From Actinomycetes bacterium (lineage in GTDB: Bacteria > Actinomycetota > Actinomycetes > Actinomycetales > Demequinaceae), in the NCBI GenBank assembly GCA_023442845.1, contig JAEZXC010000032.1, positions 1-14,614 on the forward strand: a DNA stretch of 14,614 nt. The letters run 5' to 3'. Each line of letters opens with the position of its first letter. Position 1 is the first letter of the stretch. Below the pieces are notes generated by a model. That model was given only the letters and a program-made list of their open reading frames with translations, was not told the origin of the DNA and did no database searches. Both the position numbers and the translations under genes were made by a program. Positions 6,134 through 12,129 of this stretch are shown piece after piece.

Positions 6134-7866
6134 TCGACACCCGTCTCGGCGCGTTGTTCAGCCGGAATGGGCGCGGGCGCGCCCGTCAGCGGATCCATGC
6201 CACCGCCCGACTTGGGGAACGCAATGACGTCACGAATCGACTCGTACCCACCGAGGAGCATGACGACGCGGTCCCAACCGAGCGCGATGCCACCATGCGG
6301 CGGCGCGCCGTACTGAAAGGCATCGAGCAAGAAGCCGAACTTCTCTTGAGCCTCTTCGGGACCAATGCCCATCACGTTGAAGACTCGCTCCTGGACATCC
6401 CGGCGGTGGATACGAATCGAACCGCCACCGATCTCGTTGCCGTTGCACACGATGTCGTACGCATAGGCAAGCGCCTCGCCCGGCGACTCTTCGAAGCGAT
6501 CAATCCACTCCGGCGTCGGCGACGTGAACGCGTGGTGCAGCGCCGTCCACGCGGAGGTCCCTAACGCGACATCGTCATCTTCGGCCTTCACTGGCTTGAA
6601 CAATGGCGCGTCGACGATCCACACAAACTCAAAACGCGACTCATCGATAAGGCCGGCTCGTTTCGCAATCTCGACGCGCGCTGCTCCAAGAAGAGCACGG
6701 GACGAGTCAGCATCGCCAGCTGCGAAGAAGATGCAATCGCCGGGGTTTGCCCCCACGGCGTCAGCAAGGCCGGCAAGCTCTGCTTCGGACAAGTTCTTTG
6801 CGACCGGGCCACCGAGAGTGCCGTCCTCAGCCACCAGTACATACGCGAGACCTTTGGCGCCGCGTTGTTTCGCCCAGTCCTGCCATGCGTCAAGTGTCTT
6901 ACGCGGCTGGCTCGCACCGCCCGGCATCACGACAGCTCCAACGTACGGCGCCTGGAACACGCGGAACGGCGTGTCCTTGAAGTAGCCAGTGAGCTCAGTC
7001 AACTCAAGGCCGAAGCGGAGGTCCGGCTTATCGGATCCAAAGCGCGCCATCGCATCCGCATAGGTAAGACGCGGAATGGGCGTCGATACCTCATAACCAA
7101 TGAGGGCCCACAGTTCCTTCACGATGTCCTCGCCAAGCGCGATCACGTCGTCTTGGTCGACGAAGCTCATTTCGATGTCGAGCTGAGTGAACTCAGGTTG
7201 GCGGTCAGCGCGGAAGTCCTCATCGCGGTAACAGCGAGCAATCTGGTAGTAGCGCTCCATGCCCGCCACCATGAGCAGCTGCTTGAACAACTGCGGCGAC
7301 TGAGGGAGGGCGTACCAGGATCCTGGTGCAAGACGCGCCGGCACCACAAAGTCGCGGGCACCCTCCGGCGTCGAGCGCGTGAGCGTGGGCGTCTCAATCT
7401 CGAGAAAGTGATGACGGTCCAGCACGCGGCGTGCTGCGGCATTTGCCTGCGAACGCAACACCATCGCCGATCGCGGTGCCGGGCGACGCAAGTCGAGGTA
7501 ACGGTGCTTGAGGCGCGCTTCTTCACCAACCGTGACGTACTCATCGATCGGAAAAGGCGTGGGAATCGATTCGTTGAGCACAACAACGTCGGTGCCAACA
7601 ACCTCAATCTCGCCGGACGCCATGTTGGGGTTCGCCGAACCTTCTGGTCGTAAACGCACCTCTCCGGTCACCTGGATGACGAACTCGGTGCGAAGCGAGT
7701 GTGCGACGTCCTCGTGGAGAACCACCTGGGCCAAACCGGAAGCGTCACGGAGATCAATAAAGGCGACACCGCCGTGATCGCGCCGCCGGCCAACCCACCC
7801 GGCGAGAGTAACGGTCGTGCCAGCGTCGGCAGCACGGAGATTCCCGGCAAGATGGGTGCGAAGCAC
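6100..7866 (-). CDS. aspS: Aspartyl-tRNA synthetase, probably non-discriminating (Asp/Asn)
   Basis: A class II bacterial-type AspRS of 588 residues, the usual length. The N-terminal OB-fold anticodon-binding domain (1-105) includes GWVGRRRDHGGVAFIDLRD at 23-41. Motif 1 lies around FLEIETP (154-160). Motif 2 is RCYRDEDFRADRQPEFTQLD at 211-230, the bacterial GAD insertion is roughly 285-400, and motif 3 is GIALGWDRVVMLL at 526-538. His31 in the OB-fold, together with Gly in PEGSANPN (74-81), matches enzymes that also make Asp-tRNA(Asn) for the GatCAB amidotransferase route. The GTG at 7866 has GAAAGG eight bases upstream. The same frame is open to 8340, but that part is antisense-frame noise over hisS. 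Read after hisS with a 53-base gap and no terminator, so the two are probably an operon. Its 3' end overlaps the convergent MFS gene. Confidence 0.95.
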   Translation of the reverse strand: MLRTHLAGNLRAADAGTTVTLAGWVGRRRDHGGVAFIDLRDASGLAQVVLHEDVAHSLRTEFVIQVTGEVRLRPEGSANPNMASGEIEVVGTDVVVLNESIPTPFPIDEYVTVGEEARLKHRYLDLRRPAPRSAMVLRSQANAAARRVLDRHHFLEIETPTLTRSTPEGARDFVVPARLAPGSWYALPQSPQLFKQLLMVAGMERYYQIARCYRDEDFRADRQPEFTQLDIEMSFVDQDDVIALGEDIVKELWALIGYEVSTPIPRLTYADAMARFGSDKPDLRFGLELTELTGYFKDTPFRVFQAPYVGAVVMPGGASQPRKTLDAWQDWAKQRGAKGLAYVLVAEDGTLGGPVAKNLSEAELAGLADAVGANPGDCIFFAAGDADSSRALLGAARVEIAKRAGLIDESRFEFVWIVDAPLFKPVKAEDDDVALGTSAWTALHHAFTSPTPEWIDRFEESPGEALAYAYDIVCNGNEIGGGSIRIHRRDVQERVFNVMGIGPEEAQEKFGFLLDAFQYGAPPHGGIALGWDRVVMLLGGYESIRDVIAFPKSGGGMDPLTGAPAPIPAEQRAETGVDYVPEEEPADA

Positions 7867-7919
7867 GTGAAAGGCCTTTCGTAACGGTGAGATGCCCGTG
7901 ACAGAGCACGCTCGCAAGT

Positions 7920-9257
7920 CTAGCGGCGCTGAATCCGCACCTTGAGGTCGGTGGCGGGAGGTACCCACGCGTCGGCGTCGGCCGGAGCTTGATCTCCCGA
8001 GCGAATGTCCTTGACCTCGCCGTCTCCCTCGTCGCTGGGAAACCACACGAACGGGATACCGCGCCGATCCGCGTACTGAATCTGCTTCCCAAACTTCGCC
8101 GCGGCAGGCGCCACTTCGCACGCGATGCCCCGCGAACGCAGCCTGGCTGCAATCGCGTCGGACGTGGCCCTGCTTTCTTCGTTGACAACGGCGATGAGGA
8201 CGACGCTCGGTACGGACCGCGTTGCGCTCACCAGGCCGTGGGAGACAAGCCGCGAGACAAGCCTGCTCACGCCAATAGACATGCCGACGCCGGGGAACCC
8301 GCCGCCAGCAACGAGAGAGTCGTAGCGGCCTCCCGAGCAAATGGAACCGAGGTCCTCGTGGCCTTCAAGAGTCGTTTCGTAAACAGCACCCGTGTAGTAG
8401 TCGAGACCTCGCGCAATGCTGAGATCAGCAACTGCGGTGCTCGGCACGGCTGCGTTGACCGACTCGACGAGGCGCACAAGTGCGGCGATGCCCTCCCCAA
8501 GGATGCGCTGAGCGTCCTCATCGTCAACGGTCGGCGTCGTCTCCCACAGGTCGAGAACGGCGTCTTTGAAAGAACCATCGGTCGACTGAATCTTGGCGAG
8601 CTCAAGGATTGCGTGCGCGGCGTGCTCACTCACGTCTTGTGCGGCCAACTCCTTCGCCACACCTTCAGGGCCGATCTTTCCGATCTTGTCAACGCTGCGA
8701 AGCGCGGCAGCGACATCGGCAATGCCGACGCCCCGGTAGAAGCCTTCGACCAACTTGCGGTCGTTCATGCGCATGGTGGCACGCGGTACAGGCAACGCCG
8801 CGAGAGCGCGCGCCATCACAACGGCAACCTCGGTCTCAAAGTGGGCCGGGAGAGAGTCCTTCGCGACGATGTCGATGTCCGCTTGATAGAACTCGCGGAA
8901 GCGGCCTTCTTGGGGGCGCTCCCCTCGCCATACCTTTTGAATTTGGTAGCGACGGAACGGGAAGTGCAGGTGGCCCTGGCGCTCCTCCACGTAGCGAGCG
9001 AACGGCACGGTGAGATCGAAGTGCAGGCCGAACTCGGCGTCGGCCACGTCGCCACCACGCCTGGTCAGCACATAGATCTCTTTGGATGCCTCAGATCCAC
9101 CGCCGAGAAGGTCGAGCGGCTCAACCGCGCGGGTCTCAATCTCCGCAAAGCCGTTGAGCTCAAACACGGTGCGCAGCGTTGCCAGTACGGATGCTTCGAC
9201 GGCTCGCTCCGCAGGGGACCACTCAGGGAATCCGGACAAGGGCGCACGTCGCGACAT
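7920..9257 (-). CDS. hisS: Histidyl-tRNA synthetase
   Basis: A class IIa synthetase charging tRNA(His), 445 residues from the chosen start. The catalytic core opens with the actinobacterial PLSGFPEW at 6-13. Then come FDLTVPFARYV at 80-90, motif 2 RGERPQEGRFREF at 111-123, and the histidine-specific ARGLDYYTGAVYE at 282-294. CSGGRYDSLV is at 307-316 and motif 3 GFPGVGMSIGVSRL at 320-333. The C-terminal anticodon-binding domain covers about 350-445, with KDIRSGDQ near its end. The ATG at 9257 fits homologues best by spacing to PLSGFPEW. An in-frame ATG at 9266 would add three residues. Neither has a good ribosome-binding site, so the start could be either. The frame extends to 9740 upstream, but only across the divergent cyclophilin gene. 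It is followed by aspS in the same direction. Confidence 0.95.
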   Translation of the reverse strand: MSRRAPLSGFPEWSPAERAVEASVLATLRTVFELNGFAEIETRAVEPLDLLGGGSEASKEIYVLTRRGGDVADAEFGLHFDLTVPFARYVEERQGHLHFPFRRYQIQKVWRGERPQEGRFREFYQADIDIVAKDSLPAHFETEVAVVMARALAALPVPRATMRMNDRKLVEGFYRGVGIADVAAALRSVDKIGKIGPEGVAKELAAQDVSEHAAHAILELAKIQSTDGSFKDAVLDLWETTPTVDDEDAQRILGEGIAALVRLVESVNAAVPSTAVADLSIARGLDYYTGAVYETTLEGHEDLGSICSGGRYDSLVAGGGFPGVGMSIGVSRLVSRLVSHGLVSATRSVPSVVLIAVVNEESRATSDAIAARLRSRGIACEVAPAAAKFGKQIQYADRRGIPFVWFPSDEGDGEVKDIRSGDQAPADADAWVPPATDLKVRIQRR

Positions 9258-9285
9258 GGCCACCATTGTTCCATCGCTCGCGCCG

Positions 9286-9291
9286 TAGACT
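9286..9291 (+). promoter_or_regulatory. Probable -10 element for the cyclophilin-DUF349 operon
   Basis: TAGACT in the 75-base divergent gap between hisS and the cyclophilin gene fits TANNNT. Transcription would start near 9298 and give a leader of about 35 bases. No ideal -35 is present; TTGTTC at 9266 is only 14 bases away. The same hexamer occurs before rel at 14407-14402. I could not identify a matching promoter for hisS in this gap. Confidence 0.4.
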
Positions 9292-9332
9292 GACGCACAC
9301 GCGGCGGTAAGAGATCGCGGGAGCGGGAGCGT

Positions 9333-10067
9333 ATGAGCAAGAAGAAGCGCCCATCTACGGCGAAGCGAGCTAAGCAAGCCGCCAACGCGGTGCCACGGGA
9401 ACAGCAGGTGCGGGCCGACAAACGCCGCACGCTCGTCTTCGCTACCGTGTTGCTTGGCCTGCTCATCGGCCTTGTCATCGTCGCAATTGTGCAATCCCGA
9501 GACAATGACGTAACCGCAGCGCCTACACGCGCCAACTCCTCGCTCGTACCTTCTGCCGACCATGCTCGAGGTCACGAGTGGAACTGGGTGCTGGAGACAA
9601 ACCGTGGAGACATCGAGATTGTTCTCGACGGCAATGAAGCTCCTCAGGCCACCGCTGTGCTCCTGTCGCTTAATCAAGCGGGGTTCTTTGCGTCGACCGA
9701 TTGTCACCGCGTGCGCACGGAGGAGCCGTTCTTCCTGCAATGTGGTTCGCCTGATGGAACGGCGACTGGCGGCCCGCCCTATCGTTTCGGTCCCGTCGAG
9801 AACGCGCCGTCTGACAATCGCTATCCCGCCGGTAGCGTCGTCATGGTGCGTAGCGGTGACGATGACTACTCAATGGGAAGCCAGTTCTTTATCGTGTACG
9901 AGGACTCGGTTCTTGAAGCCGCGGATGGACGGGGGTACACAGTCGTTGGTCGAGTGGTAGCCGGACTCGATATCGTGAGACACGTGGCCGAAGGCGGTAC
10001 CATCACGGGTGCCTCTGATGGCCAACCAGCCCAATCCGTCATTCTCAAGAAGGTCGCCACCGCATGA
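9333..10067 (+). CDS. Membrane-anchored cyclophilin-type peptidyl-prolyl isomerase
   Basis: A 244-residue protein predicted to speed proline cis-trans isomerisation outside the cytoplasmic membrane. The N-terminus is strongly basic (KKKR, KRAK, KRR) and precedes one hydrophobic segment at about 34-53, a signal anchor with the catalytic part outside. A linker (54-83) leads to a cyclophilin domain at 84-244. Family motifs are CHRV (124-127, the catalytic Arg), FFLQCG (133-138) and MGSQFFIVYED (181-191). The Ala-Asn pair of classical cyclophilins is replaced in MVRSG at 171-175, so activity may differ from CypA-like enzymes. Cys124 and Cys137 could pair in a disulphide after export. The ATG follows two GGGAG boxes at 9319-9323 and 9325-9329. 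The stop overlaps the start of the DUF349 gene (ATGA), so the two are translationally coupled. Confidence 0.9.
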   Translation: MSKKKRPSTAKRAKQAANAVPREQQVRADKRRTLVFATVLLGLLIGLVIVAIVQSRDNDVTAAPTRANSSLVPSADHARGHEWNWVLETNRGDIEIVLDGNEAPQATAVLLSLNQAGFFASTDCHRVRTEEPFFLQCGSPDGTATGGPPYRFGPVENAPSDNRYPAGSVVMVRSGDDDYSMGSQFFIVYEDSVLEAADGRGYTVVGRVVAGLDIVRHVAEGGTITGASDGQPAQSVILKKVATA

Positions 10068-11416
10068 GCCCCGCTAAGCCCCGGCCTATCCCCCGGCCCA
10101 AAGCGCCGTCGCCCGCCGCACTGGCCGGACACGGCGCCCACCCAGTGCGCGTGCCTGTGGTTGATGAGATCACCCCGGCACAAATTGCTGCTGCGTCCGA
10201 GTTCGGGGCGGTTGAGGGCGAATCAGTGGTGCTGGTCGACGGCACAAACCGCACGGTGGTGGGCCCCGCTACTGGTGACGAGCCCATCGCGCCGTACGCC
10301 AAGGCGTTTATTGAGCTCGCCGCTTCGGTCGAGCGGTTCCATGCGCGTCTCGTTGGCGCGGAATTGAGCCCGAAGGACATCGAAGAAGCGCTTGCTGGAC
10401 TCAAGGCATCTGTCGAAACGCCTGTGGTGGTCGGCAATATCGCCGCACTACGGGCACGATTCGCCGTGGTCGAGGCGGAAGCAACCGAGGTTGCGGAGCG
10501 CGTTCGCGCCGAACGAGCTGTTGCCCGTGAGCAGGCTGCGGCCGCTCGCGCAGAGATTGTGTCCCAGGCCGAAGCGCTTGCCGCGAAACCTGAGCGTCAG
10601 GTGCATTGGAAGAATGACACCGCCCGTATGCGCGAGTTGCTTGACGAGTGGAAGGAAGCGCAGCGCTCAGGCGCGCGCATTGGCAAGGACGTCGAGCGTG
10701 AGCTGTGGAAGCGATTCACCAAGGCACGCTCCGCTTTCGAGAAAGCGCGTAAGGCGCACTTCGCCCACCTCGACAAGGAGAACTCCGCGGTTGCTGCGAC
10801 TAAGGAGTCGCTTGTCACGCAGGCAGAGGCGCTGGCAACGTCAACCGATTGGGACCGCACCGCCCGTCAGTTCAAGCAGCTGATGGACCAATGGCGAAAC
10901 GCCGGTCGTGGCCGACGCGCAACCGACGACGCTCTGTGGGAGAGGTTCCAAGCGGCCCAGGAGGCATTCTTCACGGCACGCCGCGCTGAGGCTGACGCCC
11001 AAGAAGTCGCGTGGGCCGCCAACGTGCCTGCCAAGGAAGCGGCCGTCGCTGCGGCAGAAGCGCTGCTCCCCATCACCGACATTCGCGCCGCCAAGCGCGA
11101 GCTTCGTCAGATTCAGGACCGCTTCGACGGGGCCGGCGAGGTCCCTCGGGCAGACGCGGCACGGTTGAGCAAGCGGATGGCGGCCGTTGAGCGCGCAGTA
11201 CGCGAAGCCGATCAACAGGCGTGGTCGTCGCGCAACCCTGAGATCGAGGCGCGGGCCACCGGCGCAGCAGCGCAGCTCCACGCCGCAATTGCTGACCTTG
11301 AAAAGAGTCTCGCCGACGCTACTGCGAGCGGCGACAAGCGCAAGGTGAAAGAACTCACTGAAGCGCTTGAAGCGCGCAAGGCGTGGCTCAAGCAGATCGA
11401 GGCGGTCGCTAAGTAG
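10064..11416 (+). CDS. DUF349 domain-containing protein with three repeats
   Basis: A 450-residue, highly charged, almost entirely helical cytoplasmic protein. The first 30 residues are Pro-rich (PRPIPRPKAPSP). A small region follows with SVVLVDGTNRTVVG at 54-67. Residues 126-172 look like a coiled coil of Ala, Glu and Arg heptads. Three DUF349 units follow at about 170-240, 248-318 and 328-388. Each has a W/F-rich helix pair: MRELLDEWKEAQRSG and LWKRFTKARSAF in unit 1, FKQLMDQWRNAGRG and LWERFQAAQEAFF in unit 2, and ELRQIQDRFDGAGEV, more diverged, in unit 3. The C-terminal helix ends in KQIEAVAK. The molecular function of DUF349 proteins is not established as far as I know. The ATG overlaps the cyclophilin stop, so the pair is co-expressed. 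It is a regular neighbour of rel and the cyclophilin in actinobacteria. Confidence 0.9.
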   Translation: MSPAKPRPIPRPKAPSPAALAGHGAHPVRVPVVDEITPAQIAAASEFGAVEGESVVLVDGTNRTVVGPATGDEPIAPYAKAFIELAASVERFHARLVGAELSPKDIEEALAGLKASVETPVVVGNIAALRARFAVVEAEATEVAERVRAERAVAREQAAAARAEIVSQAEALAAKPERQVHWKNDTARMRELLDEWKEAQRSGARIGKDVERELWKRFTKARSAFEKARKAHFAHLDKENSAVAATKESLVTQAEALATSTDWDRTARQFKQLMDQWRNAGRGRRATDDALWERFQAAQEAFFTARRAEADAQEVAWAANVPAKEAAVAAAEALLPITDIRAAKRELRQIQDRFDGAGEVPRADAARLSKRMAAVERAVREADQQAWSSRNPEIEARATGAAAQLHAAIADLEKSLADATASGDKRKVKELTEALEARKAWLKQIEAVAK

Positions 11417-11496
11417 CGCACTGGCCCACGGGGCGGCTCTCCACAGATTGTGCCGCTGCTCCGCGTCGCCGCGCGTCAGCGTGGGAGCGTATCCGC
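11417..11496 (+). promoter_or_regulatory. DUF349/AbiEi-like junction with possible RBS-masking stem
   Basis: This 80-base gap has no obvious promoter, so the downstream gene is probably in the same operon. CCCACG at 11425-11430 can pair with CGTGGG at 11480-11485, with an inner GCGGC/GCCGC stem at 11433-11437 and 11452-11456. The outer 3' arm covers most of the GGGAG (11483-11487) that serves as ribosome-binding site nine bases before the ATG at 11497. The long loops make this a weak prediction. Confidence 0.2.
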
Positions 11497-12129
11497 ATGG
11501 TGCACGCTCCCTCCCCCGCCCCACACACGCGGTCCGCACGACGGCGCACACCGTCATCGCTCACGGGGTTCATCATCACACCGGCCCTTGTTGGGGTGGG
11601 TGCCTACGCGCGGCTCGTCCGCGATGGCTCATTGCGGGAACTCAGCACAGGCGTCGCAGGGCCACACGCAATCGGCACCGGCCCTCATATTCGTGCTCTA
11701 TCAGTGGCCCACCTCGTGCCCGCTCGGGGTGCACTGACAGGCGTGGCCGCGCTGTGGGTGCATGGGTGGGCTGCGGACGGGCCCATTCCGGTGGGCATCA
11801 CGATCGCAGCTCAGCCCGGCGTACGCCTGAGCGAACCGGCAGGCACACACGTCGCGTGGCGCGCAATCACCCACGAGAGCTCAGTGGCGAGGTCCGAGTC
11901 CATTGCTGGCACAGCCGTCGCTCACCCCGCGGCTGCTGTCGCCGCGGCGCTTGGCCATGACCCACTTCATCATGCGATTCCGGCCGCGTGGTGGGCTCTC
12001 GACGTCCTTCGCGTGCTTCCACGCGACCTTGAGAGGCTGCTGCCGCGCAAAGGCCCTGCGACCCGCAGGGCCTGGTCGGCCTGGCGCGCCATCAGGAACG
12101 CGCGAACTGGCGCTTACGCACCCTCGTAA
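11497..12129 (+). CDS. Uncharacterised protein, resembles AbiEi-like / DUF559-associated proteins without the nuclease
   Basis: A 210-residue protein I cannot assign firmly. Its pattern recalls actinobacterial proteins annotated as AbiEi-like antitoxin or DUF559-associated. A basic N-terminus is followed by ITPALVGVGAYARLVRDGSL (27-46), which could be the small wing-helix segment. GALTGVAALWVHGW (78-91) is the block where relatives have an Ala-Ala-x-x-HG signature. A beta-rich stretch follows with GVRLSEPAGTHVAWRAI (108-124), and then GTAVAHPAAAVAAAL (138-152), like the 'vtsPartllDla' block. The Asp/Glu-rich nuclease end of DUF559 proteins is absent; the C-terminus is short and Arg-rich. No toxin partner is next door. 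Codon third positions are mostly G/C, supporting this frame over the other plus-strand frames. GGGAG lies nine bases before the ATG. The last 16 bases overlap the end of rel, and a strong hairpin lies within the coding region at 12051-12073. Confidence 0.65.
   Translation: MVHAPSPAPHTRSARRRTPSSLTGFIITPALVGVGAYARLVRDGSLRELSTGVAGPHAIGTGPHIRALSVAHLVPARGALTGVAALWVHGWAADGPIPVGITIAAQPGVRLSEPAGTHVAWRAITHESSVARSESIAGTAVAHPAAAVAAALGHDPLHHAIPAAWWALDVLRVLPRDLERLLPRKGPATRRAWSAWRAIRNARTGAYAPS
12051..12073 (-). terminator. 10-bp perfect hairpin 41 bases past the rel stop, inside the opposing gene
   Basis: AGGCCCTGCG (12051-12060), a three-base loop and its exact complement (12064-12073) form a stable GC-rich stem. 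On the minus strand it begins 40 bases after the rel stop codon, the usual place for a terminator, and has no U-tract. On the plus strand it encodes residues of the AbiEi-like protein near KGPATRRA (185-192). It is symmetric, so it could act on transcripts from either side. The role is inferred. Confidence 0.55.

Noticed and set aside
6865..7653. A 262-codon plus-strand frame opposite aspS
   Set aside because: Its product is Arg- and His-rich with no family resemblance, and it mirrors the conserved AspRS codons.
7869..7880. 12-base palindrome GAAAGGCCTTTC just before aspS
   Set aside because: It includes the ribosome-binding site of aspS, is too short for a stable hairpin with a loop, and has no second copy; probably chance.
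7867..8340. Upstream extension of the aspS frame
   Set aside because: The extension overlaps hisS and has no homology to AspRS; the family N-terminus starts at the GTG 7866.
7989..9293. A 434-codon open frame on the plus strand opposite hisS
   Set aside because: It lies entirely antisense to a clear hisS and shows no recognisable domain or fitting ribosome-binding site. Long antisense frames are expected in GC-rich coding DNA.
9258..9740. Upstream extension of the hisS frame
   Set aside because: It crosses the divergent cyclophilin gene and its promoter; HisRS homologues begin close to PLSGFPEW.
11367..11960. Competing plus-strand frames over the DUF349 end and the AbiEi-like gene
   Set aside because: Arg/Ser/His-rich products typical of shifted frames in GC-rich DNA. 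The frame starting at 11497 has better codon usage, a ribosome-binding site and family-like blocks.
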